NCBI GenBank assembly: GCA_014338405.1
Contig: JTDE01002099.1
Coordinates: 36,288-100,287 of the forward strand
Source: Paragonimus skrjabini miyazakii
Lineage: Eukaryota; Platyhelminthes; Trematoda; Plagiorchiida; Troglotrematidae
Direction of reading: 5' to 3'
Length of the DNA: 64,000 bases
Shown: piece after piece, positions 10,276-22,787 of the stretch
How positions within the stretch are numbered: the first letter of the stretch is position 1
How the letters are laid out: each line of letters begins with the position of its first letter
Notes under the pieces: generated by a model
The model's input: only the letters and a program-made list of their open reading frames with translations
Databases searched by the model: none
Told to the model about the DNA's origin: nothing
Made by a program: the position numbers and the translations under genes

Positions 10276-12284
10276 CGTGTTCTAATTGATTCGTTCAAAC
10301 CGTTCAATGGAACCAATTGTTTCAGGTTTCATTTTTAGTTTTTGTCAAACACAATGAGGTTAGTAAATCAATGCATATTTCATAAACGTTCGAATCAATT
10401 AAGCAGAATTTCAGTTTTGTGTCAAAAGCGTAAATGGCTGGTGACTGTGTGCGTTACAGGGGCTCGATGACACAAACTTCATAAGTAGACAGTCTGTCCG
10501 ACTATCAAGCTCTGTTCACATTGTTGCCAATAACTTTGTTGAGAATGTCAAATTTGACCAAGAAGAAGAAACTAATAGGGGAAGACTAGGCTTCGTCTAC
10601 GGAAAATATTAATCAATCACAGAGGTACCTCATTTATCAAGAAGGGTGATTGTATCAAATTTCAAAGCCACCGTCGTGAAAATACGACCAAACCCAATTC
10701 CCCCAAAACGTTTATCCATGCATATTCTATCGCCCTTGTTTCTGACCGTTAATTGCCGTTGGCCAATATGTTTTTGTTTTATCGCGTCAACTGACAGTTG
10801 TGCGAATAGCCACTTGTCGCCTTTTGTACTTTGCTTGAGTGGTGCGTGCATCACGTTTTGGAGCTCGGCTCATCCCTGTTGTTTTTTAACCTGTTGACTG
10901 CTCGAAAGAACTCTGTTAGGTATGAATGTCATATTATGTGCTTATAGTTCATCTTTCGCCTATTTTGCATCAAATTGTAATTATCTCCTGGAAACGATCC
11001 GTCGATCGAAACTGTTGAGGTTGTCCAATTATTAACTTTGATCATTTGTTCAATAATACCATGGCATTGTGAACCAATCTTGTTTTGACCATTTGGGATC
11101 GTTGGTTTATTGCTACGCGTTGCTCAACGTCTTCCTGGAGAATCGTATCATGATATTGTTTACACTGAAAAAAATTTAGACTACTCTCGCACACTGTCAT
11201 GTTACGGAAAGTCACGGAGTAACAAACTGAATGAATATGATATGACATTGAGGTACACTGATACTTGATTGTTCCAAGGCATCTCAGCTACTGTTTTTGA
11301 TATACTAACATGAAACAGAGTGTACATTGTAAATCACCAAAGACTGTGATTCATTCCACAACGTCCATTCCTTTAGGGAGACCGATCTTCATGATACCGG
11401 AAAGTGGTTTCTATAAGTGGACCCTTCTGTTACAACAGGTATAATCATAGACAACAGAGCTGGAAATTTTGCTCGCTATATGGTGCACACCACGCACCTC
11501 TGATTAAGTAACATGTTACTTGATCACAACCTTTTGTTGCACGCGATGGTGATAGCTTATTCGAAAACACATACCTTACAACACCCACCTGTTTACGTTA
11601 ACCATTCCAAGATCACTGTGTAATATCTTGTGACGGTCATGTTTACACGGCCTTTTGGATTAGTCAGGAATGTGCGTTTTGAACCAGGTTTAGATCAGTA
11701 ACCTCCAGTTTATGAGATGAAGCACCCACCAGTTCAACGAACGATCCAGTAAATATCGCCAAATCTGTAATACTATTTTTACGAATAAATACGTCGAATT
11801 ATCAAACGTCAGTTGTTAACAGTTGGCCATTAATCTAGGACTGTAATGCAGTGACTGTATGAGCAACAAAAATCAGCTTCGATATAACTATGTGGTCATT
11901 CGAAAATGCTATGTCTACGTTGAAGCCTGAAGAAGAAAATAGACTCATTTTAGTAACAAAACTATTTGCGACAGACAGTAAAATATCGCCACCGGTCAAT
12001 TGAAATGATCGAAGTGCTTGGTTTAAATAAGGTGAAGCAAACGTTCATTTTTGTGATTTATTTCAATTGAAAGAAGAAAGGATTAGGAGCTGACTGAAAC
12101 GTTAAGATCAATAAATGTTGAACAGATGCCAAACAACCAATAGGGTTGAAACGGAAGAACATGGATAAAACTGTCTGTCATCAGTTACTACAGTGAGTTG
12201 ACTGGTTATGTCAGATGTTAATTTTGTGTTCCACTTTATAGTTCAACCTATTTTGCTTTCTGACATTCCTTTTACTTAACAACA
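10276..12284. other. No gene recognised
   Basis: AT-rich, short ORFs only. A 74-codon minus ORF (10630-10854) has an even composition and a GGIGFG stretch, but no family resemblance or strong splice site, so I do not call it. Confidence 0.4.
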
Positions 12285-12488
12285 CTACAATTTTTCAACC
12301 AGACAATTTCCCAACACACACAGAACAGACATCATATAAGCTTGGTTACTGTTTCTATGGTCTAAAGTTTCAAACTTTCCGGTATGTAGTTGTGATTTCA
12401 ACCTCATTTGAAAATCTATGAAACTCATTAGTTCGTCACTTGAATAATTCTGTCCAAAGGTAAACATAGCCTGCTGCTGGAAGTTTTC
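12285..12488 (-). CDS. Candidate terminal exon, unknown protein
   Basis: An open frame runs from a possible acceptor (CTTCCAG, near 12489) to a stop at 12285-12287. It encodes about 66 residues including YSSDELMSFIDFQMRLKSQL and ending in NCLVEKL. Composition is protein-like and helical, but I recognise no family. It may belong with the candidate exon at 12953-13050 on the same strand, although the phases do not join directly, so an exon between them would be required. It could also be a chance ORF. Confidence 0.2.
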   Translation of the reverse strand, partial: ENFQQQAMFTFGQNYSSDELMSFIDFQMRLKSQLHTGKFETLDHRNSNQAYMMSVLCVLGNCLVEKL

Positions 12489-12952
12489 CCAATAAATGCT
12501 GGAAAGCTACCACAGGAAAATCACGTCGAACTAGCTGTCTTCAGAAGTACAGTATTCTGGTCGATATGCAATAAATTCAACGTTGTTAATCTTGTCAATT
12601 TGCATGGTTCGTTTACATGAACACTTTGCAAACAAAATTGGTCAAATTCCTTGTTAATTCAGTTTGTTTGTTTGTTACGAAAAGATAACTGTTACCAACT
12701 TGATAACGAGTGAAATTGGAAACAGGCAACAATATTCGCAGTTTGGTGTACAGCATTGTACAAATCGAAAGGTATATTTCGAAAAGTGTACTTATGATGT
12801 CTATCTGTTGATCACTGAGCCACCGAGCTCATTGCAACTGTAGTCGAATCATCCTATAGTAGATATGAACAACACTCGACTGTGAATATACATCTAAGTT
12901 GGATAGCTTGCTTAAATATGGAATAAGTTTTGATTTGAAATCTTCTTGAAGT

Positions 12953-13050
12953 ACCTGATGATTCCTGTAACGTTCCTAACTTCTTTGCACTGTGTTTCAA
13001 ACTATTGGCAGCTGAAGTTAGGCTGATCATCTTCTGTGCCTCACCACAGA
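12953..13050 (-). CDS. Candidate internal exon, unknown protein
   Basis: After a T-rich tract (TTTTTGTTCTGTGGTGAG) the frame reads QKMISLTSAANSLKHSAKKL and continues about nine residues to a possible donor ATCAG/GTACTT. The peptide looks like an amphipathic helix. No conserved motif identifies it, and the acceptor position is not certain (GAG or CACAG). Confidence 0.25.
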
Positions 13051-13084
13051 ACAAAAACGCATTTGTGGAAAAAATTGTATACAT

Positions 13085-16000
13085 CCGATATATCTCAGTC
13101 GTAGTGATCGGGCTAATTGGTAATATTTAAATCCGTGTCTTCACATGTCACTGAACGGTATTATCTAATCCATAGTTAACAGTTGCACGACATCTCTGGG
13201 TTGGTGATGATTAAACCGAAATCAAACTCCTGAGTCTATCATTTAAATCGACATTCTGGATAACTTAGTGGTCTTAGGCTTCAAAGGGTCAGTATTTCGG
13301 TAAATGCTAACCAGTTGTAAATAGCCCCAGCTGAATTGTGTTAAGTTCTTCTGAATTCTGTAGAAGTTGACAACATTCTGGGCTCGAATAATGTTTTCCA
13401 TGTAGAAACAAAACTAATTGGTTTGTGGTTAACTTATAAGAATTTCAGAAATCTTTGGAGTATGTTAAATGTGTTATTCCTATAGACCTCTTTTCTACAG
13501 AAATTTCAATCATACCTTCTCACAGACAAATGGATGGAGTATCAAAAAATAAAAAATCAATTGGTCCACCGTTCCCCACCTCTAGGGTCAAGTTCATGTG
13601 ACTTTTAATACAGTTACACGACTAATGCACGATCGCACATCGTTGACTGTACATAAACCATATGGACAGAATACTTGCCGTCGTATCTACCACAACGCCA
13701 TGGAATTGTTACTGTCGCGTAGATTACGTTTAAATAATACTGTAATTATGTTAGTACAGTTTTGTTACATCAAGAGATCACTGATTATTACTGCTGAAAA
13801 CAAGACTCCAGTTATAACTAGGTATATAAGGAACTGGACGTTTGCAAACTGAAATCAAACACATCCCATTTCACGCAATATTCAAATTGTCACTACAACC
13901 AGCCAGTATGAAAGTCCCTCGAACGGACATGCTTAGGACAAATATTTCCAGTTTGCTTAGGTCTTTATTGATTGATGTCAAATATCTCAGTTGAACACTA
14001 AAGCAAATTATTTTGAATTCTTTAGTAAATCTTTACTTTATTCATCACCGGTCATTTCGTTTAGGTAACCGAGTGTATTATCTAATCCAAAGTTAGCTCC
14101 TTTTCTTATCTGGAATCAATAATGAACGAATACTTAGTGCGGCTTCAGTCGATATTGTGACATGTGACCAGTTGGCACTGGTTTTATTTGTCAATTACAA
14201 AATATGTATCTTTAATCAGAAAAAAATCAAAAGTTCTCTATTTTACATGAATCTGGACAGGGAATACGTAAATTTGTCTTTGGTTACCTTGGTGAATGTT
14301 CCTTTAAAACACACACAAGTATATTCGACTTGGACTACATATGAAAATATTACTGTTTGAATAGAACAAAAATACGTTTACTTTTATGGTACGAATTAAA
14401 AATTTAGAAAATAATAATAACTGCCAGATCTGGAGGAAGCATGAGAGTGTTAACTGACTTGGAGTAAAGGTATAAACACTAAAAATTAGTGGTTTATTCA
14501 ACAACCACGAACGTAGAATATCGAATTATTATACGAGGCATTGCATATAATTTCATATTTTGAATCACCCTCATGTAGAGTAAAAAACAACTGTAGCATA
14601 TAAAATGTACAGTACTTGGTCGAATTAAATCGAACTAAGAATACACCTTCCCAAGCACAACGCTTGTATTCTATTTGCTTATGCTCAATTGACGGGTTGC
14701 TAATTTTAATGTGATTGTTCATTTCAGTCGGGTAACAGATGCTAACGATAGAAGTGGTCGTATATCAAGGTAGAGGTAATTAAAACTGATTATACTTCAC
14801 TATTCTGTAGCGTTGCTTAGAGATGACCACGTTTTTATTTGTTGTTTACAAGGTTAGCTCACTATCGTACACAATAGTATTATACTGCGTGTGGCCTAAA
14901 GCACCAGTGTCTCGACCAGGATTGGCTGAACGTATACTTGAGTATGCGCGATAACACAAAAGCTGATGAGAAAAAACCTGAACGGAAACCTTAACTCATT
15001 CATTATTATGCACAGTATGAAAAGAATATGGCGTCATACAGCCTGAAAACAAATTGGACTTGCTAGTGGACAGTACGAATTACGGATTACTGACGTTATC
15101 CATAGCATTATTTATGGATAAATAGCACTCAATTTGGTGCCTGCACAGACTGCTGACTCAGATAGTCTGTTTCCCAGGAGAATAGTGTCAACACAACCCA
15201 TAGGGTAGAGCCCAACCGTGACAGTATTCACCGGGGCTTCGATCCATATACTGTACAGAGTGAGCTGATAGTCAGGGATTTCGGATAAAATCCGGACCTA
15301 AGGTGTGTATGCTTTTGTTTATTCAGTAGTTCAGACTTTGACGGTAACTGTTCAACGCTTTCTCGTAAAAACACAGCCGACTGGTCAATCAGCCGAAACT
15401 TACGTTTGAGATTTGATCACGCACGATCATGTAACATATCGAGTTTACATTTTTGATCAAAATAGCAGATGAATATCTACAGTTAGAGGAAATCACATCG
15501 ATGGAATTGGGTTATTTTAGAATTCAGCAACTGCAGCGAATTTTTCAGCACGAAATATGACGTGTGTCTGATCAGTGTTATAACTAACATAATTTCATTC
15601 TACAGTTTTATTCAAAGTTATTTGTTCACAAACCTTCGTTATCTCATTGGCATCTAAGCAGATTCGCCACGGGTACAACTAGCATCAGAGATTGTATCTC
15701 TTATAGGATTATAGTTCACCTTGGTTTGTAATTCCCATTCTGATAGCATAAAAATCGTCTAGATTTTCAACTGGCACAGATAACGAAGTCCAACTACTCG
15801 AATACCGTAACCTTAATAATGCGCAATATATAAAAGGGATGTTGCAGATTGTGCCAAAATGACACATTTAACTGGTTCTCTCTTAATCATGGAACTGATC
15901 TCAAGAAACCGATGAGTTAAATTCATCAGGTTGATAACTGTCGACTTCCGCTTCTCTGAAAGAGTTCACAATAAACATCTTCGCTTTACTGAAGTCTGTC

Positions 16001-16445
16001 AGCTCCACCATTCAAGTACAAACTTATTAACGTACACAACTCAACCCGCTGTGTGTTACTTAAACTTGTCAGTGGGTAAACACTACCAGGTTTCAAACCA
16101 CATGGATAGATAAGTATGTGAGTCTCACATTTGTGAGACGTCACAATTCACATCATGGGCTCCATGCTGAGAATGCTAAAGATAAACACTGAGCATCCGT
16201 CATTGTGATTCGTCACACCAGCTGATTTGAACTCAGTGCCGTGTAGCACACGGGTTATCTCTATTTTTCTCACTACACAAATCCGCTGCTGTTCCCAGTG
16301 CGTTCAAAGATACACGCGTTCATTCGCGCAGTTAAATTCCACATCCTGAAAAACGGTCTGTAACACATCCCTAAAACCATCCCGTACAAAAAAATATCCG
16401 CACCAAATTTGGTACGAATGAAAAACATTTTGGACACCGCGTTTA
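13085..16445. other. No gene recognised
   Basis: AT-rich, with stop codons frequent in all frames. A weak tRNA-like B-box (GCTTCGATCC, near 15237) stands alone without a second copy. Ly6 exon 3 of the gene at 17843-18156 would be expected somewhere below 17843 on the minus strand, but I did not find its CxC...CN signature here. Confidence 0.4.
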
Positions 16446-16640
16446 ATACGTTGTGAATAAATGGATTGAGAATAACACTGTGTTACTAGCAGGTTGTAAT
16501 ACTTTATATTTCAACCACCTCGGGTGGCCTTCCTTAAATTACAACACTTCTGAAGAAGGCCACCTAAGGTGCCTGAAACGTAGAGTATTACAATTTACTC
16601 GTAACATTGTGTTATCCTCAATCCATTTATCAACATCCCG
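16446..16640 (+). repeat. Fold-back element (imperfect inverted repeat) carrying a hammerhead
   Basis: Two arms of about 76 bases (16456-16531 and 16556-16632) are inverted copies of each other with roughly four fifths of positions matching by eye. They share ATAAATGGATTGAG at the outer edges and GGTGGCCTTC toward the centre. The spacer is about 24 bases. The right arm contains a well preserved hammerhead (16536-16596); the left arm holds a decayed antisense copy of the same motif. This could be a fold-back or MITE-like derivative of a Penelope-like element end. Confidence 0.8.
16536..16596 (+). ncRNA. Hammerhead ribozyme motif, intact core, four-base helix III
   Basis: Core CTGAAGA (16550-16556) satisfies CTGANGA. 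Helix II pairs AGGCCACC with GGTGCCT around a three-base loop, with one bulged C. GAAA is at 16575-16578. Helix III is just ACGT, which cannot close on itself but is a perfect palindrome. The cleavage base would be A16582. Helix I has ACTT/GAGT next to the core, an internal loop (ACAAC/ATTAC), then AAATT/AATTT. Internal loops in helix I are typical of fast natural hammerheads. Confidence 0.75.
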
Positions 16641-17039
16641 TACATACTTTGTAATTGATTGAAAAACGAGTCAAATCTTTCAAGAGATTGATAATTTTAT
16701 TGCTGATAATAAACATCAAACAGTTCGCCAGCTGAATAACGTAAGGCTTGTGGTTCCAGACACCAGACGTTTTAGTCCGTAGGTATGTCAGTTTTGTTCA
16801 AACGACTTTTTGTAATCAACCGTTTGGCCATGTTGTTTTTTAGCCTTCATTTGGTACGACATATTTAGGCTGATTAGTCGGTAGAAGTCATATACTATCA
16901 CGTAGTTTGAACACTGTTCATATCGAGTGTGTGTATTGTTCGAAATCAGAGTCTGGGTGACTATCGATGTAACCGGACCAACAAATAAAAAGGTTTGGAT
17001 TATAACTCATACGGAAAACGTTTATTTAAAAGCTCCTGA

Positions 17040-17170
17040 TAATTTCTGATGCACACCGTCAAGTCAACATTAAATGATTGGTTTCGTCCTTGCTTGAATG
17101 CAACAGGTAAAGATTATGTGAATGAGGGTATCGAACCAATAACCTTGGCGTTATGGACTAAATCTCTTAC
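17040..17170 (-). repeat. tRNA-derived SINE, second family
   Basis: The minus strand has TTATTGGTTCGATACCC (B-box), then CATTCACATAATCTTTACCTG and a body with GGACGAAACCAATCA. The same order occurs in the copy at 43245-43420. The A-box half is poorly kept here. Confidence 0.65.
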
Positions 17171-17842
17171 CCTCCGTTATCCTATCTGTCTTAACAGTGA
17201 GTAGATTCGGAAGATGATGTTGAATATTCCTTGAGCGTCGCTTAATATCAATGCTACCCAGTACATCCACGGGAGATCGTAGATGAATCTTCCGTGGTCT
17301 GACAAACTACGTTTTTGTTACCGTAATTCATGTCAGATCGTGAAATAATTTTTCGATGTCAGTCTCGCATGATGCACTTCCAACAAGATTTGAGTGGGTG
17401 AGTAGTAATTGATCAAGTTATTTACAAAAGTAACTTGTGTTTAGCGTCGGTTCACAACAGACTAATAAAATGAAACTAGTAACTCCTCCTGTTCGGTTCA
17501 ATTTACCCTCATTCCACCACGTCTTTATTTGTGTATACATTGGTTATGATTAATAGTTGGTCCCAACGAGTCGACATAAACCAAGACCTCCAACTGGTCC
17601 ATGTCTTTCCATTGTGTTGTGAAGAAATACTGGTCAATTTCATTTTGTATGTTATATTTTACTGGATTACTGGCTAGTATTAATGTGCTAAACTAAATCG
17701 TTCGAGCTTTGGTAATAAAGCCAACCAAATAATAAGTAGTTATGTAACACGCATGTTACATTTTCAATAAACCCCCGAAATCAGATTGTCATGTTTGGTC
17801 AATTTGAATGCGTGAAACTTTCTTTAAGGTTATCACACTTAC

Positions 17843-18156
17843 CGGTTTGGTAAATCTTTCTACAAGCCATCGGGCGAGATGAATCGATTCGGGGCACTTG
17901 GGAACAGTTGGTAATGAAGCTGAATCGGTCCCAGTCAGCGCAAAAACGTCCATTTGTGTAAGAGTCACACACTACACACTGTAGTGTGCTCACTGAAATA
18001 GAAAAGTTGGAAAGTGGGAGTTTCTGGTAATCGTTTTTTTTGGACAAGTAAAACCTATTAAGTAATCCGTTAAATTTTACCTGGATAATATCCAATAGTG
18101 ATTAAAAATCCCAATATTCCACAAATCACAAGATAAACAGACTTTCGGGAGGACAT
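17843..18156 (-). CDS. Secreted Ly6/Quiver-like protein, exons 1 and 2 (partial gene)
   Basis: Exon 1 (18156-18081) encodes MSSRKSVYLVICGILGFLIT and five further residues: a short basic start and a hydrophobic core, i.e. a signal peptide. Donor CCAG/GTAAAA and acceptor CTATTTCAG bound an 88-bp phase-1 intron (18080-17993). Exon 2 (17992-17843) gives LQCVVCDSYTNGRFCADWDR, then cysteines at residues 55 and 69, ending at a canonical GTAAGT donor, again phase 1. The spacing C31-x2-C34-x8-C43-x11-C55-x13-C69 and the signal-exon/Cys-exon/phase-1 layout fit Ly6/uPAR or Quiver-type three-finger proteins, often GPI-anchored at the surface. The exon with the last cysteines and anchor was not found downstream. 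An in-frame upstream ATG at 18318 exists, but the start chosen gives a proper signal peptide. Confidence 0.7.
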
Positions 18157-19071
18157 GGTCGTTACAACTATTTGGTCAACCAAAATCCATTCACACCCGA
18201 TGTGTATTGATTTTGCTTTCTGTCCCAGTACAGCAGGTAGTTGTCGACTGATCATGTTTTGCAAAGATTTCATTGGTTTACATGGGATGAAGGTACATTG
18301 ATCGAAAATCTGGACCAATCATATTGAAGCAATCGTTATAGGAAATTTCGGGCGTAACCATGGGTGTGTGGATACTGTGTTTTAGGAAATTACGATAGAT
18401 TGGTTGAGTTGAACAGTTATTCTGAAAACAGGCAAATCAGTAATGTGTATTAGACCTTATCGTCTTCGTGGTGTTGTAAGGATAACTCTGACGCAGTGTA
18501 ATGAAATGATGAATACTGAAAAAGTTTGAAATGAATGTAGGTCATATGCACAATTAGAGAAACCCCAATTTTAAGCCTTGTTTATAGATGTCCGTGTTCA
18601 AGTTCTACAATTTGCAAAAAAAGCAAGCAAAATCCTCAACGTATTTCCGTTTTTAACTATTCATCCATAAGAATGAGAAAATCTAAGTTAAGGATACTAG
18701 CAGCAGGTCGACAGATATTGGAAAATTCGATATACATTCGAATGTCTGTTGAATCAAACAATAAGCGGGGAAAACATGATTATATAAAAAACGATTGTAA
18801 AGCTCAGCTGGTATGAAGTGTGAATGTGAAGAATACTTGGAAAACAGTAAAAAGATACCTGGTCGATATAGAAAAAATTGTCGAAATTACAGCATAGAAA
18901 TTAGCCGGCATCTTTAAGCTCATTAAAACGATATTTAAGTCCTAGGAGGATCCTATTCTGACACTCTTTCTGATAAAGAGGTATATGAAGATAAAAGACG
19001 ATTAGGGGATTATGCGTAATATTGTGTTTAGTCTAGTTATTTGAGCAGTCGAATTGCGGTTTCTTTCACAG
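18157..19071. other. Upstream of the Ly6-like gene; nothing recognised
   Basis: Presumed 5' flank of the minus-strand Ly6-like gene, AT-rich. No clear TATA box or repeat stands out. Confidence 0.4.
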
Positions 19072-19245
19072 CAAGCCCACTTCATTTTGAAAAAACTAGT
19101 TAGATACAATTGTGAAGGTTTGAGCATAGCTTCACTCTCCCAGAAAGAATTTGATGACCAACCTATCCGAAGACAGTCTGTTTTACTGAATTTGCGCGCT
19201 GATCATGTGCATATAAGTTCAAGACACCGTCAGTGTAGACTTTGA
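19072..19245 (+). CDS. Candidate terminal exon, unknown protein
   Basis: A strong acceptor (GGTTTCTTTCACAG) at 19058-19071 opens a frame of 57 codons to TGA at 19243-19245, containing EGLSIASLSQKEFDDQPIRR. Composition is protein-like. No family is recognised and no upstream exon was identified, so it may be a chance ORF behind a fortuitous acceptor. Confidence 0.3.
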   Translation, partial: QAHFILKKLVRYNCEGLSIASLSQKEFDDQPIRRQSVLLNLRADHVHISSRHRQCRL

Positions 19246-21279
19246 GTAGTGCCCGAACTTGAGCATAACCGGATGTCAAACGAATTTTGTCTGCAAGTCA
19301 AATAATTCCCTTGCTCTCGTAAGTTCAACCAGCCAATTATGTGGTAGTGATTTTTGCTAGCCAGGAACAGGTTTCTTGAAAGGTATGCTAAAACTAGTCA
19401 TTTCTGGTCTGATGATAACATCGCTGAGGTGCACCTTTCTTACCGTTGCAGCTAGCACTGGAATTTATTGCTGGGTTAGATGGATCTGAGTTTCAGTAAC
19501 ATTTCGATCAAAACCCTCTCCGTGTTAACCGACGTGATCCTAGCAACGCACAGTAGGTTTCCACTTGATATCGGATTGATGTGTGACTAAACACCATAGG
19601 CCTCATATGTCTGCAGCATTGCTAGTTTTTAGTGAGTGAATCAATATTCGAGCGGGAGCGGTAAATACTTTGGATGTGAAGACTATATTTTAGAGGGGTT
19701 TATTTTGGTCATCAGATATTGACCGAACGGCTAGTATTTGTGAATTCGGTAGTTACAATCAATAGCTCGTTTGGCTTATTTCAAATGAGCATAATAATGA
19801 TATTTTTGGTTCGAAAACGTCAAGCACTTGATTGCAGTGAATCATTTTTGTAAAAAGACTAAATGAAGAAGTGTACCCATAGTAAACATTCACTTGTAAG
19901 TTTGATGGAAACATTACAAACATCTGGAGTGCCAACTTGCCTCAAACTTGCAAAAGCGGATCAGTATAAGCCTACCTAGCAGATATTTCCTTCAATCACA
20001 TGGCAAATTCTGGTGAGATGTGTAGGCAACTGAGTCCATATATGAAATGTCCGAATTCTCGGCTTGTTTTCATAGCTTAGCTGATAGCCAACTTACCATG
20101 CCTGGGCATTATGTTCCTGTTGCTGTTTCGAGTCCAATAATTGGACCCCTTCTAGATTATCGAACTTCACATACGTCTTTACTCTATGCCTGCACTGAAA
20201 TTAGGTCGACAGTTGACGGTTGACGCATTGGTTCACTAGTTCAGTTACCAAGATGATTATTTTCTGTGCTTAATAATCATATGTTAGTACAATCCTAAAG
20301 ATTGGACAACCTCAAAATAAGTTTGTTTTCTTTTTTTCCGTTTCCGTGACAATTGCATAACTGTTATATTGCATCACATAAGCTGGAGATTTATAGATCG
20401 CACCGACCAAAAATCTCAACAGTGGTACAGCATCTTGGTCTTCCAGTTAGATGTCACGCTCGAACGTAATGAGTACTATTCCAAAATGCGAAAGTAGTGG
20501 GTTACATGCCGGAGGTTTTACACTTTTTATCACAACATAATGTGGCTACCTGATAAAGTTAAGTGAAGGAAAGCTTCTGTCACAAGTGGATTAAGGCTCG
20601 AATGTGCAAATTGCAGTTGAACAATAGTTAAACTAAAAATGTTGTGGACAGTAATTTCTGTCACTCTTCTGATCGATTAAGTAACTTAAGAATTATGTGG
20701 GTTCGTATATTCTATCTGAAAGGAGTAGAAGAAAACCTAGAGGACGGGTTCCTAAGACAAAACCAGAGTACCTCAATGCTGATAGTAGTGACTTATTTGA
20801 ACGTTTCAGCGCTGACTACACAAAGGGCTAACCTGCCGGAAGTGTATTGAACAACATATTCATTAAGGTTAGTACTCTTCTTCTGGGATCATAGAAATAA
20901 GTTGGCTGAAAACTTAGCATGAGGGAGTAAAAACTGGACAAACCACGAGCATGGCGGAATTAAAATAGCATTTTGCACTGAATGCAAATGGACAATGGCA
21001 ACTGCTTAGATGTCAGAGATACTTGGTCAGTTATCTGTAACCCGAAATGTCTGTTTTTACCATCCTAATGGTAAACAACACGTTCCATACATCTAATCCG
21101 TTTTCTGTACAAAGGAAAACAATCCTGATAACAACTCTACATAAAAATTGTTGATTGATGAGTACCGATCTCTCCGGAATTTGTCTCCAACAATACCGTA
21201 TAAACGTTATCGTTTTCGCGTGCTTTGACCGCTAAACCGGCCACATGAAGAAACCTCAAATTATTCTCTTACTCCCTAG
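19246..21279. other. No gene recognised
   Basis: AT-rich sequence. A perfect 15-base palindrome, GTCCAATAATTGGAC, stands at about 20130-20144. Followed on the minus strand by TCGAAACAG it looks like a hammerhead helix II plus GAAA, but no core CTGANGA precedes it. Confidence 0.4.
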
Positions 21280-21856
21280 ACTTCATTTTGTTCAACATAT
21301 TCACTGTTTTGTGTACTCAGGTACGCTGGATCAAAGTGAAAATAACGTGGTCACCCAACAAGAAAGACGTTCAAAGTATACGCTTTATGTGACCACTGCC
21401 AGACTCAATCATTGAAATCGATGTGCATTTTAAATGCAGTGACCAGAGGAATCGAGCGATTTAGACAGACGGAGAAACGATTTGTTCATTCTCGAATAAA
21501 ATTGTATAGGTCACGGTGTTCAGTTCTATGCAGAAATCAAACGCGACTTACTCAAAAATGAGTATGATTCACCAAACTGTGTTGCAGTTGTTCCACGTAT
21601 GTGGTTTTCCAAACAAAACTTACCTTCGCCGTTCCATTAAGTTGATAAAACTAACCATCTTAAAAACTTTCTGGATTCAAAGACCGACTGGTCCATCTAG
21701 TTTTAATGTTCTAATCGTTGGTCGCTGTCCCAGTAATGAATGTTCCAAAATATTACACCCACATTTACCGAAGCGCAGTACAACTGCAAACAGACTACCA
21801 AAAAAAGACCAAAGGCTACAAACTTGACAAAGTATCATACGATGTCACCGAACAGG
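21280..21856 (+). CDS. Three candidate exons of one unrecognised gene
   Basis: Exon a (21280-21320) follows TTATTCTCTTACTCCCTAG and encodes hydrophobic FILFNIFTVLCTQ, perhaps part of a membrane segment. Exon b (21524-21596) encodes FYAEIKRDLLKNEYDSPNCV and four more residues, ending at CCAC/GTATGT. Exon c (21734-21856) follows GTCGCTGTCCCAG, contains NVPKYYTHIYRSAVQLQTDY and ends at ACAGG/GTAAGT. The phases agree at both joins (0 between a and b, 1 between b and c) and the frame stays open, which is unlikely by chance. Exon a is weaker than the b-c pair. I do not recognise the protein; the rest of the gene lies in unidentified exons to either side. Confidence 0.45.
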
Positions 21857-22787
21857 GTAAGTGGGGCGACACTGGATTCAACCTGATTCAGCCATAACTC
21901 GTTATACACATGTGATAGTTAGACAAAATTTCCACTGGAAAACAGACACCGGTCCCCTCGTCATTCAACTACGTTAATGTAGTCTTGAATGGCTCAGATG
22001 TTATCACAGCTAAACACGGCAGATTCAATGTTATCAAGTAGACGAAATTTATTGTATCAGTATTCTCAAGTTCTCTTAGACTCCACGCGTATAGCTTCAG
22101 GGCCGTTGGTTTGCTGCATGCTGTTATCACGTTAAGGCATTCATGTAATGTCACTGAGACAACCCAACTGAGTTAAAATGCTCTTCTTACATGGTACTAC
22201 TACTTAATATCAACCGTGATAAGGTACGCGGCAATGTGGATAGGTTTGACAACGTTGTTGGCACCTGTCTCCCTACTCTACCGGTCGACGACTTCCAATA
22301 CACGTGGTCTGTTTAACGGACTATCCTTCAGTTTTGTGATCCTCAGTTTATCAATTCAGTCGATTGCAGGTATGATGTGTCCACTCACTTCACTAAATGG
22401 GACAAATTGTCCTTCCATTTTAATATAAAATAAATTAATCGAGGCTAATGCTAATAACGGATTTGTCGGATCCACAACAATTTAACTGAACCACAACAAA
22501 ATGGAACACTAAAATACTACTTAGACTCTGATTTACTTTGTACTTATCTCATTCCCCTGCAGTTGATTACCACCCCCACCTGCAACCTTTGCGTCATAGA
22601 TTTTACAAGACGCGATACAGAAACTGTTCTCTAGGGCGCATATCGTCTTAAAAAATCGGTAAACATTACATATTTTTGTCTGTTTTCAAGAGAAACACTT
22701 TTGTTATACAGTTCAAGCATAATCTATGGACCAAATGTTGTCTGTTGTGTATGCTATGCATTGTCATCGCAGTGTTCTGGAAAATGT
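21857..22787. other. Possible intron of the gene at 21280-21856; nothing recognised
   Basis: A short acceptor/donor pair (CTATCCTTCAG near 22331, TTGCAG/GTATGA near 22369) could bound a 38-base exon, but its phase does not fit exon c directly. Confidence 0.3.
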
